A stretch of 34,479 nt of DNA from an uncultured Campylobacter sp. (lineage in GTDB: Bacteria > Campylobacterota > Campylobacteria > Campylobacterales > Campylobacteraceae). Below are positions 17,971-25,938 of the stretch, one piece after another (position 1 is the stretch's first letter; each line of letters opens with the position of its first letter). A model generated the notes under the pieces. That model was not told where the DNA came from. It saw only the letters and a program-made list of their open reading frames with translations, and did no database searches. The stretch is from the NCBI RefSeq assembly GCF_938030785.1, contig NZ_CALHIK010000104.1, forward strand, positions 1 through 34,479, read 5' to 3'. A program made the translations under genes and the position numbers.

Positions 17971-18423
17971 GGCGGCAGATTATTCCCGCGCAACTTAGAC
18001 CCGTTGCGAGCGAAATTTTACGGCGGATTATGGAGCCTTCGTGCGTAGCGTACGGCGTACGGCGTGCATCAAAACGGGCAGTTCGGTAGATGCGAAACAG
18101 TAGCGAAACTAGCGGCAAAAAAATAGGCGGCACAAAACGAATAGCGTAGCAGATGCGCAATAAACAGCGCCTCAGGTTTTGAATTTATAAAATTTTATCC
18201 TACGCGAAATGCGGCGCGATTTAGACCCGTTGCGAGTAAAATTTAGCGGCGGATTGAGGAATTTGCGTGCGCGAGGCTTGCGCGACAGCGGCTAAAATTT
18301 AAAATTTCATCTAAGCGCAGGCGGGTGGGATTACGGCGCACTTATCGCGCCGCCGCACCCTTTAAATTTAAGAGCCAGCTAAAAATTTTTAAATATAATC
18401 GCCGCTTAAAACAAGGAGCGATA
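17971..18423. other. Intergenic region with a direct repeat
   Basis: 453 bases. TTAGACCCGTTGCGAG occurs exactly at 17995-18010 and 18221-18236, inside a longer imperfect repeat of about 45 bases (17986-18030 and about 18213-18256). A tandem CGTACGG pair lies at 18049-18062. A 6-bp inverted repeat CGGGAA/TTCCCG (17961-17988) overlaps the upstream stop codon, with no T run. The right end holds the promoter of the Hcp-like cluster. No gene is supported. Confidence 0.6.
18394..18399 (+). promoter_or_regulatory. -10 box of the Hcp-like cluster
   Basis: TATAAT at 18394-18399, preceded by AT-rich sequence (AAAAATTTTTAAA), lies 24 bases before the start at 18424. The ribosome binding site AAGGAG follows at 18413-18418. 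Confidence 0.55.
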
Positions 18424-18945
18424 ATGAAAAAATTCTATCTTAAAATTTCGTTATTTGCGTTTATAGTGGCATTTGCGGCGATTCCTACTGCAGCAAAATC
18501 GCATTTGACAAGCTTGATAAAGTTAGAGGATTTTAATAACGAAGAGCAAAGGACGCTTTTTAAATCCTGCGATTACGGTGACGGAAAATACGGTTCGTGC
18601 AATAAACTCGTTGAAATTTTATCTAAAGAGTGCGACGATGATAGGCGTTATTTAAGTTGTGAATTAAATGCACTTCTTTTATTGACATTAAATAGAGACG
18701 AAAAAGCTATAAATTATCTTGTTAAAAGTTGCGATGCAAATTTAATGACGAGTTGCTTATGCCTTAATTGGGAAGATCTGTATTTCACCGGAAATACGGA
18801 TAGGGTTTTAAAGAGCTTTAAAAAAATATGTAGTATGGATTCGGAATCTGCACATGAGTATTGCGGATTTTACGATGAACTTAAAAAAAATTTGTATGGA
18901 AGACAAAGAGTGCAACCCAAGAGGAAAAATGAAAGAAATTTATAA
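18424..18945 (+). CDS. Secreted cysteine-rich Sel1/Hcp-like protein 1
   Basis: 173 residues. The start at 18424 follows AAGGAG; a longer in-frame reading from 18325 would place a basic stretch before the signal peptide and is rejected. The signal peptide is MKKFYLKISLFAFIVAFA, cut near TAAKS. The mature part is rich in Cys (about eleven) in helical pairs of the kind seen in Helicobacter cysteine-rich proteins (Hcp), where each helix-turn-helix repeat is locked by a disulphide: CDYGDGKYGSCNKLVEILSK matches CDKGNGKYSSCTRLIKILSE of the next gene. Repeats are degenerate. The end (RVQPKRKNERNL) is basic. First of a cluster of three, 21 bases before the next. Visibly AT-richer than the genes around it. 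Function unknown; probably periplasmic or secreted. Confidence 0.75.
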   Translation: MKKFYLKISLFAFIVAFAAIPTAAKSHLTSLIKLEDFNNEEQRTLFKSCDYGDGKYGSCNKLVEILSKECDDDRRYLSCELNALLLLTLNRDEKAINYLVKSCDANLMTSCLCLNWEDLYFTGNTDRVLKSFKKICSMDSESAHEYCGFYDELKKNLYGRQRVQPKRKNERNL

Positions 18946-18966
18946 TAAACTATATGGGGAGTTGAA

Positions 18967-19503
18967 ATGACAAGGCTAGGCTTTATATTTTATTCTATGA
19001 TATTTTTAGTTTCTGTCGCAATGGCTGGCAAGCCTACGGCTGAAGAGGAAAATCTTTATAATGAATGCGATAAAGGAAACGGCAAATATAGCTCGTGCAC
19101 TAGGCTAATAAAAATTTTATCCGAAAAATGCGATAGTGGAGATATGATCGGATGTGCCGATGTGGGTTATATTATGGGCTTTGAACTGGGTATGCGTGAA
19201 GCCTCGGTCGCACCATTAGATAAATCTTGCAAGGCAGGCATCGCCGAGTCCTGCTACAATCTGGGAATATTTGACATTATGAGAAGAGGTAATATTGAAA
19301 GGGCTTTTAGTAGCTATGTTATAGCTTGCGAAAGATTTACCGATGAGAAAAAACTACTTAAGTTAAAATCTTGCGAACTAAGAGAAGCTCTAGACGGCTG
19401 TTTGCGCGGCAGTAAAGATCGCGATCCTGTAAAATGCGCTAGAAAGGCATACGGGAAAATTTATCAAGAATACCATGAAAATGAAAATTCAACCAAGGAG
19501 TAA
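18967..19503 (+). CDS. Secreted cysteine-rich Sel1/Hcp-like protein 2
   Basis: 178 residues, paralogue of the gene just upstream and probably in the same operon. The signal peptide MTRLGFIFYSMIFLVSVAMA is cut near AMAG. Sel1-like helical repeats with paired Cys follow: CDKGNGKYSSCTRLIKILSE (about 36-55), CDSGDMIGCADVGYIMG, CKAGIAESCYNLGIFDIMR. The A-x2-Y-x2-G pattern of Sel1 repeats is partly kept. GGGGAG precedes the ATG. Hcp-type proteins of Helicobacter and Campylobacter are secreted or periplasmic and proposed to bind host or cell-wall ligands; nothing here tells which. A decayed relative follows at once. Confidence 0.78.
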   Translation: MTRLGFIFYSMIFLVSVAMAGKPTAEEENLYNECDKGNGKYSSCTRLIKILSEKCDSGDMIGCADVGYIMGFELGMREASVAPLDKSCKAGIAESCYNLGIFDIMRRGNIERAFSSYVIACERFTDEKKLLKLKSCELREALDGCLRGSKDRDPVKCARKAYGKIYQEYHENENSTKE

Positions 19504-19506
19504 AAG

Positions 19507-19609
19507 ATGGCAAATCCAAAGAGGAGTAAAGAGCGATAATGAAAGAATTTTATCCTGCAATTTGGCGTCTTTGATCTTAATGATGCCGGTCGCGGCAGAG
19601 CGCAACTAA
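19507..19609 (+). pseudogene. Remnant of deleted Hcp-like gene copies
   Basis: Two scraps are fused. First, MANPKRSKER-stop (19507-19539) resembles the end of the gene at 18424-18945 (QPKRKNER). Second, its stop overlaps an ATG (TAATG, 19537-19541) beginning MKEFYPAIWRL-stop, which matches the start MKKFYLKISL of the same gene. At DNA level 19531-19563 matches 18416-18448 in 28 of 33 bases, ribosome-binding region included. A one-base shift after the stop reads LILMMPVAAERN, a plausible rest of a signal peptide. The picture fits deletion within a tandem array. No intact gene remains here. Confidence 0.6.
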
Positions 19610-19689
19610 AGCGTAGCCGCTAGTAAAAAGATAAAATTTACGTCGCCTGCCGATCTAAATTTAAATTTATATCATTCGTAAAGATTAAA

Positions 19690-20478
19690 ATGAAAGCACT
19701 ATTGTTTATACTCGCGTCGGTTCTGTTTTTAAAGGCTGAGAGCGTAAGCGAAATTTATTCTCTAGCGGCGCCTGCATGCGATACTTACGATTTAAATTTT
19801 AAGAAATGCAGTAGCGGCGACGGCAAAGCATGCTATTTGGCGGCTTTAATTCTAAATAATAGATTTTGCACACGAAAAAACGACGATTTGGCATTGGAAT
19901 TTTTTGAAAAATCATGCAGTTTGGGATATGCCAAAGGTTGCATTTTTATGGGACAAGCGTATTCGCTTACTTCTTTGGATGAAAAACACGCGAAAATCAA
20001 GACATATTATGAAAGAGCTTGCGAGCTGGACGCGAAATTTTGCGACGATTACGGGCATTTATATTTTTACGGCGAGGGCGTAAAAAAGGATGAGCTTGTG
20101 GCAAAAGAGTATTTTAAAAAATCCTGCGATGCAGGAAATCCCGCAGGATGCGGGCACTTTGCCACATCGTTAAACAGAGAGAATGAGAATATAAATGAGG
20201 TTATGAAATTTTATGAAATCGGCTGCAACGGAGAGCATTACCCTTCGTGCTACGCTTACGGACTACTGTTGTGGGCTAAAGTAGATAAAAATGAAGGCAA
20301 AAATTTTTGTAAAAAGGCTTGCGACAGGGGCAATATAAAGGAGGCGTGCAAATGGGTGCTTGATATGAGCAAAGAGGAGAAAGAGCAAATTTTATATTTG
20401 AGGCGATATTTAAAGCTAGGTTGCGAGGGTGGCGACACGCAAATGTGCAAGGATTTAGAAAAAATCAAGCGATGGTAG
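19690..20478 (+). CDS. Secreted Sel1-repeat, cysteine-rich Hcp-like protein 3
   Basis: 262 residues, the best-preserved repeat protein of the cluster. Signal peptide MKALLFILASVLFLKAES. About six helical repeats of roughly 36 residues follow, each with a Cys pair 7 residues apart in the Hcp manner: CSSGDGKACYLAALILNN, CSLGYAKGCIFMGQAYS, CDAGNPAGCGHFATSLN, CNGEHYPSCYAYGLLL, CDRGNIKEACKWVL, CEGGDTQMCKDLEK. Repeat spacers such as YFYGEGVKKDELVAKEYFKKS match the Sel1 consensus. In Helicobacter pylori these proteins are exported and some bind beta-lactam-like ligands; the role here is unknown. The gene is separated from the others by a decayed copy and a 100-base spacer. The ribosome binding site is weak (AAAGATT). 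Confidence 0.85.
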   Translation: MKALLFILASVLFLKAESVSEIYSLAAPACDTYDLNFKKCSSGDGKACYLAALILNNRFCTRKNDDLALEFFEKSCSLGYAKGCIFMGQAYSLTSLDEKHAKIKTYYERACELDAKFCDDYGHLYFYGEGVKKDELVAKEYFKKSCDAGNPAGCGHFATSLNRENENINEVMKFYEIGCNGEHYPSCYAYGLLLWAKVDKNEGKNFCKKACDRGNIKEACKWVLDMSKEEKEQILYLRRYLKLGCEGGDTQMCKDLEKIKRW

Positions 20479-20506
20479 GCAAATTTAAAACGGTATAAAT
20501 TTGCTT
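20477..20506 (+). terminator. Probable terminator after the Hcp-like cluster
   Basis: GCAAATTT (20479-20486) pairs with AAATTTGC (20497-20504); flanking A-T and G-U pairs extend the stem to 10 bp with a 10-base loop. It begins at the stop codon and is followed by T-rich sequence. Confidence 0.45.
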
Positions 20507-20762
20507 GCTCGTAAAATTTTTAAAATTTTAGCTTTAAATTTTGAAATTTTCAGCTTCATTTATACGCATTCTTTTCACGTCATACGGCTCTACAGATGCT
20601 TGAAATTCTATAAATCTTTCACCGCAGCGATCTACTTTATATTTGCGTAGTATTATTTCGAACCTGGCATGAGGAGTCGAAATTTAAAGTAGGCTAAATC
20701 AATCGCAATTCTTATTTAAAATACGGATCAAATTTAGCCGTAGAATTTCCAAATTTAAAGAG

Positions 20763-21512
20763 CTACTCTCTTACGATAAATGCGCCGCTAAATTTACCGC
20801 CGTGCGCGAAATCTCTCGCCTCGTCCTCGCTCTTAAATCCGCTTAAAAAGACGCGGTAGATCGGAGCGCCTTCGAAAACAAACTCTTTGATTATAGCCGG
20901 ATAGCCCGAGGTGTTGTGGTAGTCGAGTTGGTAAATTTGCGCCCCGCTTCTGTTTCTAAACGCGCCGATTTGCACCATAAAATTTCCGCCGACGATGGTT
21001 GCTTTCGGCGAGCCTTTGGCGATGGTATGTCCGTAAAAGCCCACTACTTCGAGCTTTACCGGCGCCGTACCCCTGGCAAAAACGCCCACTAGATTGGCCG
21101 CCGTTTTGCTAAGATCGATGACGCGTCCGTCCACGAATGGACCGCGGTCGTTGATACGCACGGTTACGGTGGCGCCGGTATCGCGATTAACGACCTTTAC
21201 CATAGTATTCATCGGGTAGGTTTTATGTGCGGCGGTCATTCCGTTCATATCGTAAATTTCGCCGTTTGAGGTGTATTTGCCGTGAAAATTCGGCCCGTAC
21301 CAGCTGGCGATACCGATCTGGGTATCGCCGACGCTTACTTGCTCGGGGTAGTAGGTTTTGCCGTTGATCTTATAGGGCCGCATGGTGGCGGGGGAGTTTT
21401 TGCCGATCTTGGCGCCGCCCGTAGATCTGGATGACGGTGTGGTACGAAACGAGCAGCCGGCGAAGATCAGCGCAAAAAACACGCTAAGAAGGGCTATTTT
21501 TCGATACGACAC
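20763..21512 (-). CDS. rlpA: RlpA-family septal lytic transglycosylase lipoprotein
   Basis: 249 residues from a GTG start preceded by GGAGCG. The lipoprotein signal peptide has lipobox IFAGC (Cys20). The double-psi beta-barrel catalytic domain spans about residues 62-155, with GIASWYGPNFHGKYTSNGE and RINDRGPFVDGRVIDLS (the Asp of NDRGP is catalytic in the family). A C-terminal SPOR domain (about 175-248, FMVQIGAFRNRSGAQIYQL) should bind denuded peptidoglycan at division sites. RlpA cleaves glycan strands lacking stem peptides and helps daughter-cell separation. It is the last gene of tatD - transglycosylase - rlpA, 12 bases after the previous stop, so two glycan-cleaving enzymes are made together. 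Confidence 0.93.
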   Translation of the reverse strand: MSYRKIALLSVFFALIFAGCSFRTTPSSRSTGGAKIGKNSPATMRPYKINGKTYYPEQVSVGDTQIGIASWYGPNFHGKYTSNGEIYDMNGMTAAHKTYPMNTMVKVVNRDTGATVTVRINDRGPFVDGRVIDLSKTAANLVGVFARGTAPVKLEVVGFYGHTIAKGSPKATIVGGNFMVQIGAFRNRSGAQIYQLDYHNTSGYPAIIKEFVFEGAPIYRVFLSGFKSEDEARDFAHGGKFSGAFIVRE

Positions 21513-21524
21513 CTACGCTCCGAT

Positions 21525-22529
21525 CTATTTGTTAAATTTTATATTATTTAAAGCCACTACCTTTTTATTTTTCGCGCTAAGCTCGTCCGTTAAGCCGGCA
21601 AGTGCGCCCTTGGCTTTGCCTTTGCGATTTTTTAGGCGCGGCTCATAGGCTTGCAAGATGCCTTGATTTACGACAAACTCGGCGTATTTGCTCTGCGGGA
21701 TGTAGAAAAAGTACTTGCCGTTAAGCGGAGAGATGCCGTTTTTAATGTGCGCGTTGTAATCCTGCATCTGCGACGGCGAAATTCCGATCTGCTTGGCGAC
21801 GGCGCTTAGCTTCGTGCCTGGAGCTACGGCGATACGCTTTAGTCCCCACGGCTCGTTTTCGAAGAGTAAAATTTTACGCATATTCTCGTTTTGCGCGATA
21901 TAGGCGTATTTGATGATGCGTTTGATGAAATTTTTAGTCTCCGTAGGGAGCGCTTTGCTCTTTAAAAGGCGACCCAAATCGTCGCTTCCGGTGGCGTTAA
22001 TGGCGTTTCTAAGTCTCTGCTCGCCGCAGTTATACGCCATAAGCGCTAGATACCATTTGCCGAAATTTTGCTTTAGGTGCAAGATGTATGAAAACGCCGC
22101 ATCCGTCGAGGCTGCCGGATCGCGGCGCTCGTCTACGGCATTATCGACTCTAAGGCCGAAATTTTTTGCCGTCGTGGGCATCAGCTGCCACATACCGCCC
22201 GCGCTTGCGCCAGAAGTTACGGTATTTTTAAGATGCGATTCGACCATCGCGAGATAGAGCAGAAACTCCGGCGCCTCGATATTGTCGATTTCGGTTTTTA
22301 CCAGATACGCGTTATGCGATTGGCTGGTGACTATGTGTTTAAACTGCCTGCGGTCGCCTGCGTCGATCGCGCGAAAGATACCCGCGACTACGTTTTGACT
22401 CGATTCGTTATTCTCGATACCGAATTGATTTAAAATATAGTCGTGGTTTGCGCGCATCAAATTCGGCTGACTTGCAAACCCTTCAGCTACTAAAAGTAGT
22501 GCTAAAAATATGAATTTCAAGGCTTTCAT
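21525..22529 (-). CDS. MltD-like lytic transglycosylase with LysM-type domain
   Basis: 334 residues. N-terminal signal peptide MKALKFIFLALLLVAEGFAS. The lysozyme-like SLT domain (about 85-200) shows the catalytic Glu in LYLAMVESHLKN, followed by SGASAGGMWQLMPTTAKNFG and LALMAYNCGEQRL, the usual family 1 motifs. A LysM-like peptidoglycan-binding region follows (about 232-285, IAVAPGTKLSAVAKQIGIS and FFYIPQSKYAEF). It should cut glycan strands in the periplasm with 1,6-anhydro ends. The start codon overlaps the tatD stop by one base (TAATG), so translation is coupled. It is shorter than E. coli MltD and has no lipobox. Confidence 0.92.
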   Translation of the reverse strand: MKALKFIFLALLLVAEGFASQPNLMRANHDYILNQFGIENNESSQNVVAGIFRAIDAGDRRQFKHIVTSQSHNAYLVKTEIDNIEAPEFLLYLAMVESHLKNTVTSGASAGGMWQLMPTTAKNFGLRVDNAVDERRDPAASTDAAFSYILHLKQNFGKWYLALMAYNCGEQRLRNAINATGSDDLGRLLKSKALPTETKNFIKRIIKYAYIAQNENMRKILLFENEPWGLKRIAVAPGTKLSAVAKQIGISPSQMQDYNAHIKNGISPLNGKYFFYIPQSKYAEFVVNQGILQAYEPRLKNRKGKAKGALAGLTDELSAKNKKVVALNNIKFNK

Positions 22530-23317
22530 TATTCTCCTTTGATCTGATCGCCAAAAAGCCTACAGGCGTTTTGGCTGGTTATATCTTCGATTTCATCTAC
22601 ACTTAAATTTAAAATTTCGGCTATTTTTTCTACCACCAGCCTCGTGTATGCCGGCTCGTTGCGCTCGCCGCGATGAGGATGCGGCGTGAGATATGGCGCG
22701 TCCGTTTCTATTAATAATCGCTCTAGCGGAATTTGAGGTAAAATTTCTGCCAAGCTTTTGGCGTTTTTAAATGTCAAAACTCCTCCGATGCCGAAGTAAA
22801 ACCCGCTATCTGCGAGACTTAGCAAAAGCTTGCTAGCGTTGAAGCAGTGCAAAACTCCGCCGCAAAGCTCACCCGCTCGCTTTTTTAAAATTTGAAAGCT
22901 ATCTTCGTTGGCATCGCGGATATGGATTATGAGTGGTTTTTGGAGTTTTATTGCTAGGTCGATTTGTGATATGAAGGCTTGTTTTTGAGAGGAGATTTCG
23001 GCGGATTTGGCTTCGGGGCTCTGCTTCAGTCTAAAGTAGTCAAGCCCGCATTCGCCGATGCCCACGCACTTTGGATCGTCCGCGTACCGTTCCAGTACCT
23101 CCATATCTATGGATTTTATCTCGTATGGGTGCACGCCTGCGGCAAAATACACATTCGTGTGCGAATGCGCTATATCGCAGGCTTTGTCAAGATCGGCTAT
23201 ATCTGCGCCGGGTATTATGATGCTTCGCACGCCTGCACTCTGCGCGCGGTCTAAAACCGCGTCAAGATCGGCATCGAAGCTGGCATCGTCTAAATGGCAA
23301 TGTGTATCTATAATCAT
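22529..23317 (-). CDS. tatD: TatD-family metal-dependent hydrolase / DNase
   Basis: 262 residues from ATG 23317 (MIIDTHCHLDD); a GTG three codons earlier is possible but would add residues the family lacks. The metal-binding motifs are complete: DTHCHLDD near the start, GVHPYE, GECGLDYFR, IHIRDA, LHCFNAS and ETDAPYLTPHPHRGERNEP. TatD enzymes are 3'-5' exonucleases or deoxyribonucleases of the amidohydrolase fold, acting in the cytoplasm. It is the first gene of the tatD - transglycosylase - rlpA operon, an arrangement I recall from C. jejuni (Cj0644-Cj0646). A 125-base gap separates it from recN upstream. Confidence 0.95.
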   Translation of the reverse strand: MIIDTHCHLDDASFDADLDAVLDRAQSAGVRSIIIPGADIADLDKACDIAHSHTNVYFAAGVHPYEIKSIDMEVLERYADDPKCVGIGECGLDYFRLKQSPEAKSAEISSQKQAFISQIDLAIKLQKPLIIHIRDANEDSFQILKKRAGELCGGVLHCFNASKLLLSLADSGFYFGIGGVLTFKNAKSLAEILPQIPLERLLIETDAPYLTPHPHRGERNEPAYTRLVVEKIAEILNLSVDEIEDITSQNACRLFGDQIKGE

Positions 23318-23442
23318 AAAACTCACTTAATAAAATTTCTCGAAGCGGATTCTACGATTTTTTGCAAAATCACGCTTAAACTAAAATTAAACGCGGTATT
23401 GTAGCGAAAAATTTCAGATTTAAACTTAAACTTAAAATTCTT

Positions 23443-24966
23443 TTAACCGAGCCTTAGTTTTTTAGCGAATTCTAGGGCTTCGGCGGTGATCGTCTTGCCG
23501 CTTATCATCCTGGCAAGCTCGGTGATCTTCTCCTCTTCGCCCAGCAGCCTCACCGACGAGGAGCCGCCCTCTTTGCTTACCAAAAAATGCGCCGCGGCCT
23601 TGGAGCTAAGCTGCGGCTGGTGCGAGATCGCAAAAATTTGATAAAATTTTGAAATTTTTACTAGCACGTTTGCGATACTCATTGCCTCTTTGCCGCTTAA
23701 ATTTGAATCGATCTCATCTAATATCAAAATTCCGCCGCCCTCGTTCGTAAGATCCAGGCTCGCGGCGATAAACGCGAGGCGCAGGCGGTTCGTCTCACCC
23801 GAGCTAAGGCTTTTAAAATCGGTTTTATCGATACTCGTGCCGATCTCGTCACGTCCGCGCTCGTTTAGCTCTGCTTCTTTAAACTCAAGCCCCACGCCGT
23901 TCATATAAAGCTCGCTAAGATAGGAATTTATGAGCTGCTCAAGGGCGTCCTTTTTGCTCTTTCTGGCTGCACTGATCGCGCCAGCAAGCTCATCCGTTTG
24001 CTTTTTTAAAATTTCAAACTCGCTTTGCAGCTTTGATTTTTCAAAGCCGATCTGCTCATAATGCGCAAGCTCTTTCTTGCGCGCTTCAAGCGTAGCTAGC
24101 GCCTCTTCGACGCTTCCGTAGCGCCTATTTAGCGCGCTAAGAGCCTCGATGCGATCTAAAATTTGCTCTATGTCGATGTTTTCTAGCTCGTCTAAATTTA
24201 GGCTCTCGCGCTTTAGTCGCAGCTCGTTCATCGCTTCTTCGAAAAAATCGCTCTCAAAGCCGCTGAGCTTCAGCGCCTCGGTCGCGCTGCGTTCGAAAGC
24301 GAAAATTTGCTCCGCCTGCGCCCAAAGCTCCTCGATCTTATCTTTTTTGCTGAGCCTCTTTTTGATCTGCAAAAGCTCGTCGTATTCGCCGATTTTAGGC
24401 GATACGCGCTCGATCTTTTCAATCTCGAAGCGAGCGAATTCTTTAAGCTCCTCGATCTTGCGCTCCTGCTCATTTATCAGCGCGATCTGTTTTTGCACGG
24501 CGATAAATTGCTCGAAAGCTTCTTTAAATTTGGCCAAATTTTGCCCGTGCGCGGCGCTTTTTTTGCAGGCGCACGCATCCAGCAGCGCGAGTAAATTTGC
24601 GCTGTTTATCTCGCCGCTGTCTTTGGAGCCTAAAAATTTTACGTAGCCGCCGACGATTAAATTTAGATTTTTTTTCGAGACCGATTGAGAGTTGATGAAA
24701 TAGCGCACGGAGCGGTCTTTTACGAGCCTGAAGTTATTCGGCGTCTCGTTTTGTAGGCCGAACTCGTCCATCTCAAATTCACTATTCACATCGGCTTCGA
24801 TGAGCCCCGCGTCGCTGTCTTTTAGAGCAAAGACCGCCAAAATCGCGTTCATCAGTATCGATTTGCCCGCGCCGCTGCTGCCCGTAAATACATTCAGCCC
24901 CGCGCCGAAGCGCAGATCAACTTCGCCGAAGCTTAGATTATTTTTGATATAGACCCGCTCTAGCAT
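23443..24966 (-). CDS. recN: DNA repair protein RecN
   Basis: 507 residues from MLERVYIKNNLSF; an ATG five codons earlier (24981) is possible. RecN is an SMC-like ATPase that acts in double-strand break repair. Walker A GSSGAGKSIL (about 32-41), coiled-coil arms (about 140-330, rich in Glu/Lys/Leu), then the ABC signature LSSGETNRLRLAF and Walker B GGILILDEIDSNLSGKEA (about 405-422), with the His loop AISHQPQLSS. It is shorter than E. coli RecN (about 550), as is usual in Campylobacter. The start lies in the last codons of nadK, so the two genes are translationally coupled. Confidence 0.95.
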   Translation of the reverse strand: MLERVYIKNNLSFGEVDLRFGAGLNVFTGSSGAGKSILMNAILAVFALKDSDAGLIEADVNSEFEMDEFGLQNETPNNFRLVKDRSVRYFINSQSVSKKNLNLIVGGYVKFLGSKDSGEINSANLLALLDACACKKSAAHGQNLAKFKEAFEQFIAVQKQIALINEQERKIEELKEFARFEIEKIERVSPKIGEYDELLQIKKRLSKKDKIEELWAQAEQIFAFERSATEALKLSGFESDFFEEAMNELRLKRESLNLDELENIDIEQILDRIEALSALNRRYGSVEEALATLEARKKELAHYEQIGFEKSKLQSEFEILKKQTDELAGAISAARKSKKDALEQLINSYLSELYMNGVGLEFKEAELNERGRDEIGTSIDKTDFKSLSSGETNRLRLAFIAASLDLTNEGGGILILDEIDSNLSGKEAMSIANVLVKISKFYQIFAISHQPQLSSKAAAHFLVSKEGGSSSVRLLGEEEKITELARMISGKTITAEALEFAKKLRLG

Positions 24967-25841
24967 CCGCCGTGTCCCCATCTGAGTTTGGCTTTTAAAA
25001 CGTCGAAATAATCGTAGCTCTTGCGTTTTATTAAATTTGCTTTGGCGTGTGAAATTTTAGCGCTCACGCTGCTAAATTCCGCCATATCAAAAACGTCTTG
25101 TCCATCGATGACGACGCCAACTTCTGAGCTTCCGGCGTTTTTGAAGCTTACGAGATATTCTTTGGGAAGGATCAAAGGCCGCTGCGTCAGGCTGTGCGAG
25201 CAGATCGGCGTGACGCAAAACACGTCGCATAGAGGATAGACGATCGGGCCGTTGGCGCTCATATTATACGCGGTCGAGCCCACGGCGGAGCTTACGATCA
25301 CGCCGTCGCCGTAGTAGGTGTTGAAATATTTTCTGTTTAAAAAGGCGTCGATCTTTGCCATTGAAGAGATATGGCTGCGAGTGATTACGACGTCGTTAAA
25401 TGCGGTCTTGCGGATGATTTTGCCGCTGCCGTTTTCCAGTATCACTTCGAGTAAAAACGGGCGCTCGATCTCATATTCGCCGCGCAAAAATTCCTTTAAA
25501 AATTTTGCGAATTCGCTCGGCTGCACATCCGTTAAGAAGCCCAAAGTGCCCGCGTTGATACCCAAAATAAAGGCGTTTTTGTCGCTTAGCAGCCTCGCAA
25601 GTCCGATGAGCGTGCCATCGCCGCCGAGGCTGATTAAAAAATTGGTCTTTTTTAAAATTTCGGCGAGTGTATGCGGCTTGAAGCCTAAAAATTCGGCGCT
25701 ATCTTGCTGCATCAAAAGTTCGATACCTTGCGCTTTTAAAATTTCACAAATTTGCTCCGCGACGGGGCGAATTTCCTCCGATTTTTTGGCTATTAGCCCT
25801 GCAAATTTTAAATTTTCGTGGATTTTATTTTTGCTTTCCAT
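24960..25841 (-). CDS. nadK: NAD kinase
   Basis: 293 residues, normal length. It phosphorylates NAD to NADP in the cytoplasm. The family motifs are SLGGDGTLIGLARLL (about 92-106, the GGDG nucleotide site), GINAGTLGFLTDV, FNDVVITRS (about 170) and the SSAVGSTAYNMSANGPIVYP segment (about 205-224). It is the first gene of the nadK-recN pair, divergent from aspS across 97 bases that hold promoters for both sides. Its last codons overlap the start of recN. Confidence 0.96.
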   Translation of the reverse strand: MESKNKIHENLKFAGLIAKKSEEIRPVAEQICEILKAQGIELLMQQDSAEFLGFKPHTLAEILKKTNFLISLGGDGTLIGLARLLSDKNAFILGINAGTLGFLTDVQPSEFAKFLKEFLRGEYEIERPFLLEVILENGSGKIIRKTAFNDVVITRSHISSMAKIDAFLNRKYFNTYYGDGVIVSSAVGSTAYNMSANGPIVYPLCDVFCVTPICSHSLTQRPLILPKEYLVSFKNAGSSEVGVVIDGQDVFDMAEFSSVSAKISHAKANLIKRKSYDYFDVLKAKLRWGHGGC

Positions 25842-25860
25842 TTTTCTACTTTCGGGCGCT

Positions 25861-25866
25861 ATTTTA
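25861..25866 (-). promoter_or_regulatory. -10 box of nadK-recN
   Basis: The minus strand reads TAAAAT (25866-25861) within TTTTTTATAAAATAGCG, 20 bases before the nadK start, back to back with the aspS promoter. Confidence 0.4.
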
Positions 25867-25899
25867 TAAAAAATTAGCTTTGTAAAAGCAAAATTTAAC

Positions 25900-25905
25900 T
25901 ATAAT
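25900..25905 (+). promoter_or_regulatory. -10 box of the aspS-adk operon
   Basis: TATAAT (25900-25905) with AT-rich upstream sequence lies 34 bases before the TTG start at 25939. The ribosome binding site AAAGGAG follows at 25927-25933. Confidence 0.55.
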
Positions 25906-25938
25906 CGGCTCTTGAAATTTTATTAAAAAGGAGTAATT

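Noticed and set aside
18325..18423. Longer start for the first Hcp-like protein
   Set aside because: It would place 33 basic residues before a clear signal peptide and covers the promoter and ribosome binding site at 18394-18418.
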